Shown: positions 39,505 through 50,210, counted from the stretch's first letter. The stretch is DNA of 64,000 bases from Symbiodinium natans (GCA_905221605.1 CAJNDS010000027.1:32501-96500); one strand, 5' to 3'. Numbers and translations are program-made. The notes: generated from the sequence alone by a model not told the origin.

Positions 39505-40394
39505 GAACTGGTGAGTTTGGAGTGCTCTGCCAGGCGTGGCTCCAAAGCAATGGGCAAGAGCGCGCCATTGATGCACAGAGTTCCGTTGCACACATTGGTT
39601 TTGGGCTTTCGATGTCCATTTTGCTCTCTTTTTTTCTGAGGGGTGGTCTTCTTCGAAATGTAGGCTCTCTTTCTGGGGCTGTGAGGTTTCATCCTTCTTT
39701 CTGGGGCTATAAGGTTTCATCCACAGCACACACTCTGTGGAACTACTCCTCACAGCGAAGTGCCGCAAACCCACCCAGGTGCGTCGGGAAAGCGAACCCA
39801 CGGCGATGCTTTCGAGCCTCTCAAGACTCGAGACTGAGAAACAAAAAAGGTCTCGCGCGAGAGCAAGAGAATAAGAGGCTGGCTCACAAGACCCTTGTAC
39901 CCTGCATACCCTCCCTACATACCCCTACATACCGCACAAAACCCTGTTTGCCGCAACGCCGTTTATGCAATTGAGTCCAGCCTTGAGTCGTCGACTTTGC
40001 TGAAGACTACAAGCTGCCTCTGGCACGACTGTGACAGGTCAGGAATGGGCCCAGCTGGAGGCCAGAGCATGTGTGCACATGCATGCACAGACATCATCGC
40101 ACATCTCCCACTCCCCAGCATTTCGATACCTGCTACAAAGGACCTGGTCCAGCTCATCGATCAGCGGGAGCAGGCAACCAGTGACACGTGGCCAAAGAAA
40201 GTAAGATTGGGACTCTGTGTGGTGGCAAACTTGCACATGACGTTTTGAGGAGGCAGGCGGTCACCGTGGACCCTTGGGACCAGTGGAGGGCAGACGCACA
40301 GCGGCAGCAGAAAGACGACAGTCAGAGTCGCTGCAGCATGCAACCTACGGAGTCTGATATTTCAATCGGATCAGACACGCTGTCATGTCACTAA
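39505..40394 (+). CDS. Unknown multi-exon gene, three phased exons
   Basis: Exons 39505-39597 (CQAWLQSNGQERAIDAQSSV), 40038-40066 (QEWAQLEAR) and 40141-40200 (DLVQLIDQREQATSDTWPKK) fit exactly in phase. Donors are GTTTTG at 39598, GC at 40067 and GTAAGA at 40201; acceptors are followed by G. A last stretch from about 40240 (QAVTVDPWDQWRADAQRQQK then a Ser-rich tail and stop at 40392) is probably the 3' exon, though phase was not settled. Function unknown. Confidence 0.6.
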
Positions 40395-40549
40395 AGGTAC
40401 AAAGATTGTCGTTGACCGGGCAGCAGCCCCAGGCATCATGACAAGCGATGCTTAGCGTACAAGATCAGCTCCGCAGGCATTGGATGCACTGGGCGGCCAG
40501 GGCACCCTGCGCCACAGTCTTACCAGTCTTTCCAACGGCCTGCTTAGGG

Positions 40550-40672
40550 CCTGGGGTTTGGGGTTTAGGGTTTAGGGATGTTTAGGGTTGTTTAGGGTTT
40601 AGGGTTTAGGGTTTAGGGTTTAGGGTTTAGGGTTTGGGTTTAGGGTTTAGGGTTTAGGGTTTAGGGTTTACT
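40550..40672. repeat. TTTAGGG array
   Basis: About 15 units with a few insertions (TTTAGGGATG, TTTGGG). Confidence 0.95.
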
Positions 40673-40702
40673 GCTGCTGATGTGTCACAGCTTGTTGTGA
40701 CT

Positions 40703-40833
40703 TGCGAGATCGCTTCTCGTGATCATGAAGCTGAATCAGCCGAGGTGAGGTGATCGATTGGATCGAGCAAAACCCGGAGGAACTAGAAGAGCTTCGAGAA
40801 GCGAAGCTGAACAGGACTGTTTTCTGGGCCTTC
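40703..40833 (+). pseudogene. Exon carrying a 5-bp duplication that breaks the frame
   Basis: LVVTCEIASRDHEAESAE is open up to 40744, and VIDWIEQNPEELEELREAKL NRTVFW is open from 40750. They differ only by a tandem GAGGTGAGGT at 40742-40751; removing one GAGGT joins them. The other explanation is two exons abutting by chance. The C-terminal stretch ends near a GCCTTC donor (40834). Confidence 0.45.
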
Positions 40834-40943
40834 ACAATGTGCAACTAGGTCTTGCTATGTCTTGCTTGCCAGTTGGATGAGGTTAGGGTTTCGGGTTGTG
40901 GGCTGCGGGAAGGTCGGGTTTTGGACAGGCATATCGTTACAGC

Positions 40944-41016
40944 CCGCCGCAGGAACATCCGAGACGGACGACGGAAGCCGGTCACTTGTGGCTGCAGCCA
41001 GTTGCACAACAAGCGT
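40944..41016 (+). CDS. Short exon before a TTTAGGG array
   Basis: Open frame AAGTSETDDGSRSLVAAASC TTS meets GTGTTTAGGG, a possible donor formed by the array edge. Confidence 0.4.
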
Positions 41017-41018
41017 GT

Positions 41019-41124
41019 TTAGGGTTTAGGGTTTAGGGTTTAGGGTTTAGGGTTTAGGGTTTAGGGTTTAGGGTTTAGGGTTTAGGGTTTAGGGTTTAGG
41101 GTTTAGGGTTTAGGGTTTAGGGTT
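41019..41124. repeat. TTTAGGG array
   Basis: About 15 perfect units, one of the cleanest arrays in the window. Confidence 0.98.
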
Positions 41125-41129
41125 ACGGG

Positions 41130-41600
41130 CAGCAAGAAGACTGAGCGTTGCGCCTCCTACGGGCGCAAAAGCGGCTCCCAAGGTGTGGCACTCGACCGCC
41201 ACTTGAATGAATGAAGAGCTTGTGGTTGCTTGTGGCTCTGGGTGTAGGGTCCCTAATCCCTCAGTATCCCCAAAGCCATAAAAACCCGACTCGTTAAGCC
41301 CTTGCCAATCGTTTGGTTCAACTGTCAGCTGCTTTGCTCTGCTCCTCTGCTGCTCTGTGGTGCTTAGGTTGGCTCGACGATTGCCACTTTCCGCAAAGTG
41401 CGCGGAGTTGGTCCGCGTGCGACCAAGATCCGTCCCAGCTGGGGTTTTGTGGGTCCGGGGCTGCACAGCTCATGATCCTAGAAGTGTACCCTATACCAGG
41501 GAAACCCTAACAACAACCCCGAACCCCAAACTCCTGAAGCCACTACAGTAAAGGCTACGTATAAAGTCCTTGAGGAGCCTCTAAAGCCTCTTGCTTGGCA
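41130..41600. other. No firm gene
   Basis: Frames on both strands, none splice-consistent. Scattered CCCTAA remnants at 41500-41530. Confidence 0.35.
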
Positions 41601-41605
41601 GCCAG

Positions 41606-41685
41606 GCCGACGCGGTACTTGAGCTCCAAAGCACCCGAGCCGGAGGATGTTTTTCCCGATGAGTTTGCTGGTTCTCTTCGGCCGG
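41606..41685 (+). CDS. Exon of an unknown gene
   Basis: After GGCAGCCAG the frame reads PTRYLSSKAPEPEDVFPDEF AGSLRP and ends at a GTGCCA donor. Proline-rich linker character. Confidence 0.5.
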
Positions 41686-42339
41686 GTGCCAGTCTCTAGG
41701 AGTTTAGGGTCTATGGGGCTTTTCAGGGGGTGCCTTTTTGGGAGGTCCCTTGCTTCAGGATTCTAGATAGTTGCTTAGTTAGTTGTACCAGGGGCAGCCG
41801 CTACTTTGAGAAAGGCGAGAGAGCACTTTCCGTATTGCCCAAGTTTGGGGGATGGTCGAAGCATATACCCAGCGAAGGGCTTCAGGTACTCTCGATACCC
41901 CTTCGCAACGCAAGGGGAAGGCTCTTGACGACTCAGGGGTTTAGGGTGCAAGGGTACCGGCTGCTGCGCGGTGTTTGGGGAATGTGTCGAGAGAAAGAGT
42001 CAGGGCGGTCTATAGCTTTGAGCTCTGAGTCACTGAGGTTTGGCTCATGTGCCCATGAATGCGGTAACTTGTCAGTGGTGGATTCTCTCTTCCTCAGTTC
42101 CACTTAAATTGTTCCGAGTCAGTGAACTCAATTAACAGCTCCCTCGATTGCCTGGATTGTCTTAGTCTTAGTCACGTATAGGACTTTAGGATTTTCTTTG
42201 CGCTTCATACCCGTCCGCCCGTGACGAGTTGGGACTGCTAGCATGTGTGAGGTTCCCTAAATTAGGGCCCCTTTTTGTGTTAGGGTACTCCAAGGGCCCA
42301 TCATCTGGTACCATGGCAATGTGTCAAAGATCCATGACT

Positions 42340-43233
42340 TAAAAGGGAAGCTGGTGGGAAGGAGCCCATCAAGGCCATCGAAGACGCGCCGGCGCGTAAG
42401 ACAAGGCTGCCTCAGGGCCTTTACATCCCCACCTCAGAAGTCCTTGTTGGCGCATGAGAGTGGGGTGCTATTAGTGACTGGAAAGTATACAGCGCGACTC
42501 CAGCTCCGGGTTGTTCACTGCGGTGCAGGGCCAAGCGCTCCTCGAAACAGGGCGTTGAGGACTGCCTTTGCAGCAAGCGACGCCACATGATGCCGCTGCG
42601 CATGGGCGCGCATGGTGCCACCACGTCGTGTCGCCTGTCACCCATGGTTGCAGGCTGGAGAAGCAGGTACCCAAAACCCGCTGGCCATCGGCGACGCGCC
42701 TACGCGCAAGCCAAGGCTGCCCTCACATCTCTCACCGTGAGTCTCTCTCTGCCTGTCAAGTGCCATATTCACCCCTGCATCAGCGCCAAAAAAACACGTG
42801 ATGAGCCAGCTGTTTTTGGGGAATTATTTCCTGTTTGCTGGCTGGGTGCAGGGCCAAGCGTGCCCCGAAGCAGGACACCCAGGACTGCCCAGCGTGACAT
42901 ATTGCTGTGCATGCCGTCAGTTGTCATTGCGATGTTGGAGGAACCTGAACCTGGCACAATCCTTTACACCTACTGGTTAAAAAAACAGCAAACTTCTGGA
43001 CCCAAACAAAAGCATTCAACCCCCAAGCTTAAGAAAGCAAAGACATGGCCCTAAGCCATCAACCCTTAACCCCCAAAGCCCTAGAGCCTCAAGCCACCCT
43101 AGTCAAGCAAAAACTCCTCCTCCCCATCGGCCACCCTAATCACGATCCCACTCCGCGCAGGGCCAAGATGGCACAGCGGGTGCCATGGCCGCCCCAAAGG
43201 CCAAGCGCCTTCGAAAGGGAAAGGCGCGGAGCT
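42340..43233 (+). CDS. Region of tandemly duplicated basic exons with a terminal exon
   Basis: GCAGGGCCAAG begins similar segments at about 42526, 42849 and 43157, each after a good acceptor. GGCCATCG..GACGCGCC..CGCGTAAG-type sequence recurs at about 42372 and 42683, so a unit of roughly 310-320 bp is repeated. The last segment reads GQDGTAGAMAAPKAKRLRKG KARS and a TGA at 43231, a basic NLS-like tail. The earlier segments are shorter (AKRSSKQGVEDC, AKRAPKQDTQDC). Gene identity unknown. Confidence 0.45.
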
Positions 43234-43605
43234 GAGGGGCTGAAGGTTTAGGGTTTAGGGTTTAGGGTTAGACCCTTAACCCTGCAGGAGCGTAGGGTAT
43301 CTTGGAGTTTATAGGGTCCAGGGGGCCATTAGCATGCGGAGTCTTGCGGTCTTCTGTTGCCAGTATCCTCAAGTAGGACACCCCGTGTATGCTAAACATG
43401 AACCCTACTTCACGAAAGAACAGAGCTAAGTGCACCAACAAAAACAGGATCAGGAAGATCAGGAAAAACAAGCTGCGAGATGAAGCACCCGCAGCAAGAG
43501 CGCGAAAGAAGCCCTTAACACCTAAATCATCCTAACCCTCTAAAACCCTAGAACATCCTCAGCCCCTAACCCCTAAACCCTATACCCTCAGACCTCAACC
43601 CTTAG

Positions 43606-43792
43606 GCTGCCGACGCCGATCCCAATGCCGCCGCTCCACCTGAAGCTGCCTCAGAAACGTCGGAGCCTCGAGGTTTCCACGTGTCTTCACCGACACTGGG
43701 CTTTACGGTTCCCAAGCCATGGGCCCCCCCAGTGTACCACGAATCTCAGCAGAGCCCGAATGCAGTGATCGTTGAGGAGCCGCTTGCGTTTG
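43606..43792 (+). CDS. Exon of an unknown gene, Pro/Ala-rich
   Basis: After CCCTTAG the frame reads AADADPNAAAPPEAASETSE, PRGFHVSSPTLGFTVPKPWA and PPVYHESQQSPNAVIVEEPL AF, ending at a GTAAGC donor. Acceptor, donor and length (62 codons plus one base) are consistent. Likely a disordered linker. Confidence 0.65.
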
Positions 43793-43936
43793 GTAAGCAG
43801 ATCTGAATGCTTGCGTCGGTAATTCTTCACCTCCTTTCCCTGCCCATCCTCTCGAGTAAGACACTCTAGGCCCTAGAGTGAACCCCGCAAGCCCAACAAT
43901 GCCTGCAAGCAAAGTCCCGAATGTTTTTTAATTGTG

Positions 43937-43950
43937 TATATATATATATG

Positions 43951-43987
<37 letters not shown>
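43937..43987. repeat. (TA)n-(CTAT)n microsatellite
   Basis: TA units followed by about 11 CTAT units. Confidence 0.97.
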
Positions 43988-44029
43988 GTATCTCTGACTT
44001 AAACCTTCTCTGCGCAGGCCTGGGCCAGT

Positions 44030-44480
44030 AAAGCAGATGCCCAAGGGTAGCGACCCCCTCGCCCGCGCGCCACTGGACTGAATGTTTTGCAGGAAGCCGG
44101 TTAGAAGGTAGAGGGCTTCGCGTCTAGTTTGCGGGTTTTAAGGTAGAGAGGTGGCGGACTAAGGGGTTTTAGGGGTCAAGGAGTTATGGATGTACAGGGT
44201 TGAGGATTTTGGATGTTATCACCAGGATTTGGGACATGTGGGGTTCGGAGTTTTGCTGCAAGCCGCCATTCAGATGGTGCTGCTGCATGACCTGTGCTCA
44301 CATGAACCTTTCAATCTTGGAGATCTCGCAATACCGCCACGTTTTGCCACGCCCCCCTTAAGACCCTCAACTGTAAGCTTTAAACCCAGAACCCGAAGCC
44401 CTGGCATGTTGTGTTGAGGCTCGACGCTGCGATTGAAGCTGCAAAGTGTGAACCAGCAAAGTGAGAACCAGTAGGGAACC
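44030..44480. other. Little supported; possible short exons
   Basis: CTGCGCAG at 44018-44025 opens WASKADAQ; LLQAAIQMVLLHDLCSHEPF is open near 44244-44303. Neither can be joined to other exons. Confidence 0.25.
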
Positions 44481-44499
44481 GGGAGCCCCCGACATGCAA

Positions 44500-44850
44500 A
44501 AGGTTAGGGTTTAGGATTTAGGGTTTAGGGTTTAAAGTTTAAAGGGTTTGGGGGCTTAGGATTTAGGGTTTAAAGCTTTTAGGGTTTAGGGTTTAGGGTT
44601 TAGGGTTTAGGGTTTAGGGTTTAGGGTTTAGGGTTTAGGGTTTAGGGTTTAGGGTTTAGGGCACAGCCTTCACCTCGGAATCGCTCCTGCGGCCTTGAGT
44701 GGCTTGCATCATTGTACAGTGCTTGGCGTACTCATTTCCAGAGCAAAACAGCGGGGTTTAGGGTTTAGGGTTTAGGGTTTAGGGTTTCGGGTTTAGGGTT
44801 TAGGGTTTAGGGTTTAGGGTTTAGGGTTTAGGGTTTAGGGTTTAGGGTTC
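44500..44850. repeat. TTTAGGG arrays, two blocks
   Basis: Blocks at 44580-44660 (about 12 units) and 44755-44850 (about 13 units) with decayed units at 44500-44575. A 95-nt unique segment separates the two main blocks. Confidence 0.95.
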
Positions 44851-45265
44851 GCCAAACGTTGTCTGACAATGGCGGAGAGGCTGTTAGCAGGGGTACACCT
44901 CGACTGCTGCAGGGCATCAGCTCTTCCCCCGCTTGCACTTGGGCGCGCTGGCCCCTTAAGAGAAAAGAACGTCCTAGGCCCTGCAGGTCAACGTGACAAA
45001 AAATATCGAATAGAACTAAGAGCTTACAGACATCGATGTAGAACGAGCATAGCCATGTTGCAACATCCTGTAACCCTAGACGCTGAACCCTAAACCCCAA
45101 ACCCTAAACCCTAAACCTCAAACCCCATGTCGCAGACATAGCCATGCCAGATTCCCTGCCATGGGCAAGGCCGGTCTGTGAGGATGTCCTATAGACCCCG
45201 ACGCCCCAAAACCCCCGTGAGGTGCAGGGTTCAGGGTTTAGGGATCAGGGTAGAGAGGCATTCCT

Positions 45266-45392
45266 AAACCCTAAACCCTAAACCCGAAACCCTAAACCCG
45301 AAACCCTAAACCCTAAACCCTAAACCATAAGGGTTTGAAACCCTAAACCCTAAACCCGAAACCCGAAACCCGAAACCCTAAACCCTAAACCC
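45266..45392. repeat. CCCTAAA/CCCGAAA array
   Basis: C-strand units with CCCGAAA variants, 30 nt before exon 45423. Confidence 0.93.
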
Positions 45393-45422
45393 TACCTTCA
45401 AAAACTCCCGTGCCTGCGGGAG

Positions 45423-46650
45423 GCAGCCAAAGCCTTGCCTTCTGGAGGCTATGGAGCCCAAGATCTGGAAGCCGAGGCTTCGGGTTTAGTGTTTAGGGTT
45501 TAGGGTTTAGGGTTTAGGGTTTAGGGTTTAGGGTTTAGGGTTGAGGAAGGAATCCACAACCCTAAGCCCTGCAAATCTCAGAAGCCTGGAGCAAGGCCCG
45601 ATAAACCTGACAAGCCCTAAACACTACAAAACCCTTGTGCGTGAATCCTTATGAGTCCTAGAAACCCTAATTCTGATAAACCTGTTAAGGCCCCAAAAGG
45701 CGTAAACTCCACGAAGCCCTACAGTAAACCCTGTAAGCTCTTGGATTCCCCTTTTCAGCGCTATAGACCCTGTAAAAAGGAGGTCATGTGCTCAGGAGGA
45801 TCCCCAGAAGAGCTGAGAGCGATTAATGGCAGGTCGCTCGACTCCGCCATGCGCGCCGTCCTTGGCAAAGCAGCGAAGTTGAACTTCTTGGGGTTTACCC
45901 TAAACCCTAAACCCTAAACCCTAAACCCTAAACCCTAAACCCTAAACCCTAAACCGGTTTAGTGTTGAGGGGGGGCGCCGAAGTCTGAAGGCTGTCGGAG
46001 GCGGAGCGACACAAGACCGAGTTGCAGGCACAGGCCTTCCTCTCAGAGAAGTTGTGCATGAACCTCTCTCTCATGGAAGAGCCTCGGTAGTCTATAGCCC
46101 CCTTAGGACTAATTTTTGGTTTTAACCATATAAAACCCTGGGGAATATTGAAATATCATCTTTTTTGAGGTTCTAAGGAGGGGGGTAGAGTTGTCATGTC
46201 TCCCTTCGTGTGATCTAACCTCAGTGCCATGCCAGAGACTGTGAGGTCGAAGACCTCCGGAAGGAGGTGTGATGCCTTGGGGTGGTTTTAGGGTTTAGGG
46301 TTTAGGGTTTAGGGTTTAGGGTTTAGGGTTTAGGGTTTAGGGTTTAGGGTTTAGGGTTTAGGGTTTAGGGGTTTAGGCATAGTGAGGTTGATGAATAGAG
46401 ATTGGGATGCTCCCCCTTGTAACATAGGGGGATTATAGTACCCCCCCCCCTAGTATAATCCCCATTAAAGGACTGTCAGTTTCAGGGAGAACCTCGCAAA
46501 ATAGAGAGAGCCAGCAAGGACGGACTTGCTACTCTTCAGAGCAATGTATGCTTGAAGCTGGAAAGACGCCTGAATAGTCAGAAGACGCAGGCTCGTAAGA
46601 AACATCACCGTTCATGGCACTGTTGCGATTGCTTGATAGACTTGTCTGGG
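45423..46650 (+). CDS. Unknown five-exon gene, coiled-coil-like
   Basis: Exons: 45423-45483 (AAKALPSGGYGAQDLEAEAS), 45796-45892 (GSPEELRAINGRSLDSAMRA), 45991-46086 (LSEAERHKTELQAQAFLSEK), 46236-46266 (DCEVEDLRKE) and 46486-46650 (ASKDGLATLQSNVCLKLERR). All four junctions agree in phase. Donors are GTTTAG at 45484, GTTTAC at 45893, GT at 46087, GTGTGA at 46267 and GTAGAC at 46651; the first two are made by telomeric repeats. The sequence is rich in Glu, Lys, Leu and Ala with heptad-like spacing, so a coiled coil is inferred. Both ends of the gene are missing. Telomeric arrays fill introns 1, 2 and 4. Confidence 0.72.
45484..45543. repeat. TTTAGGG array providing a splice donor
   Basis: Starts GTTTAGTGTTTAGGG exactly at the phase-confirmed end of exon 45423-45483. 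Confidence 0.93.
45895..45955. repeat. CCCTAAA array
   Basis: About eight units, starting a few bases inside the GTTTAC donor at 45893. Confidence 0.95.
46092..46189. mobile_element. Foldback element, family 4 (copy 2)
   Basis: CTATAGCCCCCTTAGGAC at the left, TATAAAACCCTGGGGA inside, GAGGTTCTAAGGAGGGGGGT at the right. It fills most of intron 46087-46235, starting 5 nt after the donor. Confidence 0.58.
46285..46375. repeat. TTTAGGG array
   Basis: About 12 units within intron 46267-46485. Confidence 0.97.
46400..46485. mobile_element. Foldback element, family 2 (copy K), ending at the acceptor
   Basis: TTGGGATGCTCCCCCTTGTA at the left, then the inverted pair GGGGATTATAGTACCCC / CTAGTATAATCCCC, then AAAGGACTGTCAGTTTCAG. 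The final AG is the phase-confirmed acceptor of exon 46486. Related copies are J (55455) and L (61262). Confidence 0.65.
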
Positions 46651-46945
46651 GTAGACATAGTGAAAGGGTACGGGCCCCCCTGTGCAAGGTGAAGGAGACA
46701 ACGGCCCGAAAACATGCGGTCGAGCTGTTTTCCTGAAGCCCCAAATATACTCAAACATGAGGTCAAAGGTCTTTGTACCACAGATCTAGTTGGACCCCCA
46801 CAGGAGAGAGTGAGACTTTGTGTGGCCACGTGCCGACGTGTACGAGCGCAGGGTGCGTGTTTCACATTTGTTCAAGACGATCGTGCTTGTGCTTTCAAGG
46901 AAACTGGCAAGCCTAAAGGGTAGAAACTTGAGTTGCTCGTGTTCA

Positions 46946-46997
46946 CCCTAAACCCTAAACCCTAACCCTAAACCCTAAACCCTAAACCCTAAACCCG
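46946..46997. repeat. CCCTAAA array
   Basis: About seven units in a region with shadow frames on both sides (46660-46940). Confidence 0.94.
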
Positions 46998-47063
46998 TAT
47001 CAAGTATCAGGTGATCTCAACCTTAAAAGAAGCTTTCATAGCATAGTCTAAAGCTCAAGTGAC

Positions 47064-47120
47064 AGGTTTCCCGGATGTCGGGGAAGCCCGGCTGCAAGAA
47101 GAGCCAGTGAATGAGGCTTT
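47064..47120 (+). CDS. Candidate exon
   Basis: After AGTGACAG, the frame FPDVGEARLQEEPVNEAF is open; an alternative phase reads VSRMSGKPGCKKSQ. A T-run and G-run follow. Confidence 0.35.
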
Positions 47121-47840
47121 CTTAATCCTATGTGTGTGCCCTTTTTTTTTTTTTGTTTTAAGGGGATGGGGGGGGGGGGGGTCCTGTTGTAGTCGGAGCC
47201 TTACTATGAATGTAGGGTACCCCAAACAGGGCATTGTAGGGTTTGAGGTGTACTGTAGGACTACAAGGCTCACATTCGACAGAGTGCCTCGCTTTTCGCC
47301 TGACGTGCCTTTATCGCGACTACTGCCAGTATTGTTCTTTTTCTATTGTTAGTATTATCCCTAAACCCTAAATCCTACACCTGAACAAGGCAGCTTGCCA
47401 GTCCTGGTGGTGATCCAGATGAACGGGACAGCATGCTGACTTGCACTTTGCAATCCAAGCCAACTGGAGTGGATCCTGATATATTCCTTCCTATAGGCTT
47501 CGCATATGAAGATAATAAATCCATAAATACATAGATATGCATATATATATATAACCATACATACATGTTATTATGTATATACACATGTACCTGTCGATTG
47601 ACTTGATATTGCAATACCCCTGTGAGAGTCCTACTATCAATCATTGACTGGCACGTTCCGATATGGACCGTCCATGCGCCTATCGTCCGACCTCGCGGCT
47701 CAAGTTCTGTTCTACGTCAGCTTCATCCCTGGAGACCTATGGCCTTCAGGTCTTATGGAGGCCCGAGTTCAGTGCAGCCAGGTTTGCAAAGCCCCAAACC
47801 CTAGACCTTGTAAAGCCTAAACCCCTAGAAGCACACACCG
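47120..47840. other. No firm gene
   Basis: T12 and G12 homopolymers (47140-47180), TA-rich DNA at 47500-47600 and shadow frames. Confidence 0.4.
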
Positions 47841-47844
47841 CCAG

Positions 47845-47940
47845 GTAGTGCTGAGACTTGAGAGGGACTTCCGATTCCTGGGCAAGACGGCAGAAGTGTA
47901 TGGAGACTTGGCTGAAGCTGCGCCCAAGAGGTTGCAAATT
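47845..47940 (+). CDS. Exon of an unknown gene
   Basis: After CCGCCAG the frame reads VVLRLERDFRFLGKTAEVYG then DLAEAAPKRLQIS and meets a GATGCG junction, possibly a GA donor. Strong coding character. Confidence 0.5.
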
Positions 47941-48379
47941 TCAAGGATGCGCGCTCCATTTCTGGGGCCGAATCTTCGCCACTTGAGGGCCCCCCCGCCC
48001 CTTTAACCTCCCCCCTGCTTAATTTAAAAGGCCGTGCTGAGGGCTTTATATAGGATTTAGGAAGACCACTTCAAAGCAACCAAGCCACGCTTCAACATTC
48101 AAAAGCAGTTGGAGCCCTGAGCCTTATCCCTCTCTCTATATGCATCTACTGTATCTACATATATGCATACCCAATCCTCAACTCCCTCTATTCTCTATCT
48201 ACATATGTATCTACGTATATCCCTGAACCCTAACTCAGCTCCTGTGTGGGCCCCGAGGATCCTCGCAAGCTCGGTGCTGCTGCCTTCTGTCTGATTGTTA
48301 GCTTGCTGGCGTCTTGGCAGCATAGTGAACCTTCAGCTGGGCTGCTGCTACAGGAGTTTACATGAAGTTATCTTCAAAA

Positions 48380-48850
48380 AACGCAGACGTAGCAGTGCAA
48401 ATCGTGGGCCTCTTGCATTCCAAAAAACAGCTGCAGTGTGAGCAGATCAGCCAGCCTCTCGTGGATCCAAGGCCGTTTCTTTGCAAGGCTGCTCTGATGA
48501 AGCCCCCCGTCTGCACCCGTATCCCTCACCCCACAATCAGCTGACCATCTCTGGCCGACCACGTACTGTCTAGACAGGAAGCAGTCGAACAAGCAAGGGA
48601 GGATGCCATGCGCGAGGGTGAGGCCGGGCGAGACGGGACCACTGGGCTTTGTCCGCTCTTCTCACGGAAGCCATGCGAGGCGCTCAAAGGAGTTCAGGAT
48701 GCTGTTAGCGGCTAGGCTGCAAGTAAGTTCGATTCTTTTTTGAAAGAGCTGGCGTTGCGAACCTGCAGAGGTGAGTACAGAGAGCAAAAGAAGAAGACCC
48801 TTGAAGCACGGGACAATGTCCAGGCTAAGAAGGACCCGCGGCAGGGAGGG
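48380..48850 (+). CDS. Candidate exons of an unknown gene
   Basis: NADVAVQIVGLLHSKKQLQC then EQISQPLVDPRPFLCK is open at 48377-48495 and ends near a GCTGCT donor. After CCTGCAG (48767) EYREQKKKTLEARDNVQAKK DPRQGG is open to a G-run. Both look coded; they could not be phase-joined. Confidence 0.45.
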
Positions 48851-49233
48851 GGGGTTGTACACCCTAAAGCCCTGAACCCTAAACCCCCCCTAAACCCTGA
48901 ACCCTAAACTCCGATTGCCTTCCGGACGGGAATGAACCTTGCTGCCAGGACGGATTCAGCAAGGCGCCCCCTCCCAGAGCCGCCCTCTTCAAACCCCGAA
49001 GCCCCGAAACGCTCTCGAGGTCTTGGCTGACGAGGGGAGGAAGCCTGAAAAAGACGAAGCCAGAAGCTGAGCACTATGCCCCAAGCTTTTTGTGCTCGAT
49101 CCACTGCACAATTTGAAGCAGTTTTGGAAGGTCGGAGTTGTCGTGTTTAGGGCAGGCTTGCAGTGGCGTGTGGTCGTAAGTATTAGTATTTGCAGGTTTA
49201 CTTTAGGGCCTAGGGGCACTTGGGGTGTGTTAG

Positions 49234-49745
49234 GGATGTTGCCTTCGCTGAGGCAGCAGCTCTGGAGGACGCCAACAAGGTCCTCAAGGAGGAGGCGGCA
49301 GGAGAGCAAGCCGAGAATGCGGTCGAGCACGGTGAGGCCCAGCCTTGCCAACACTGTGATGATTACTGTGATGACTGTCGTCGTCTTGTACGCACCTGCT
49401 GTTCAGGCCCCAGACAAAGACAAAGACAAAGCAAAGAAAGGCAAGGCGCCCTCGGCTCGCCAGCAAGTCGCAGTGCATCTCCGGAAGCAGTTGGCAGGCT
49501 CAAGTCTCCTGGTGACGGTTCCGAGGCGGCCCGGCCCCCCAACCAGTCTGAACTTAGGTTTTTGGGTACTATAAGTCCTAAGAAACAGCTAAGATCATAT
49601 AGTTTATGCTAGTGTTCCAAGTTCAGTATAGTCAGGAAGGAACGTTGTGGTGGCAGCATTGCGCAGGAAAAGCCGCTCCCGAGCACGCAGGAAGATGGAG
49701 GAGGTCTTCTTGCCAGAGGCTCAGCTGGACCCCGCGGGGCTACAG
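49234..49745 (+). CDS. Unknown three-exon gene with an Arg/Ser-rich segment
   Basis: Exons 49234-49331 (DVAFAEAAALEDANKVLKEE), 49407-49557 (SPASRSASPEAVGRLKSPGD) and 49667-49745 (KSRSRARRKMEEVFLPEAQL DPAGLQ) join in phase 1 and phase 2. Donors are GTGAGG, GTTTTT and GC (49746). The first exon is a charged Ala-rich helix; the following Gln/Arg and RS-type stretches resemble nuclear or RNA-binding low-complexity regions, an inference only. Start and end are unknown. Confidence 0.6.
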
Positions 49746-49849
49746 GCAGAATTACACGTATCATAGATCTATGATATTTTGTGACCATGTCTCCGCTTAT
49801 ATACGCAGATCGGATGTTGTCTGTTCTTAGTTGTAGAGTTGCGCGACCC

Positions 49850-50210
49850 GCCTCGGGGCGGGGACGAAGGGGGCAATGGTAGAAGGCGAGTAGTAGGTTA
49901 GGATAGGCCTTGCCCAGTTTGGGGTATTACATCACCGTGAACATATAGCCCAATAATCACAACTAGTAGCTCATTGTCCATAAAATACTCTATCTCATCC
50001 TATTTCTCAGGTGATGGGCATGGTTAGGTTTATTCATTTTATGGGGCATCGTATGGTAGTTGGTTGTTCGTTCCAAAATGCCGGGGCTGATAGGGCTTGT
50101 GGGCGAACGCAGTTGGAATGTCTTTGTCGCATGATGTTTTCAGAAAGTGTTGGACACAGGCTTTGCTGACATTCACCTCTTTCCAAGGGGGTTGCCACGT
50201 TTAAGAAGTT
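49850..50210. mobile_element. Diverged foldback related to the 51.3-kb element
   Basis: CCTTGCCCAGTTTGGGGTAT at 49908 matches the left arm of the element at 51275. GGTGATGGGCATGG (50001) and AAGTTGGGGTATTATC (50199) may be inner and right remnants. Otherwise noncoding. Confidence 0.4.
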
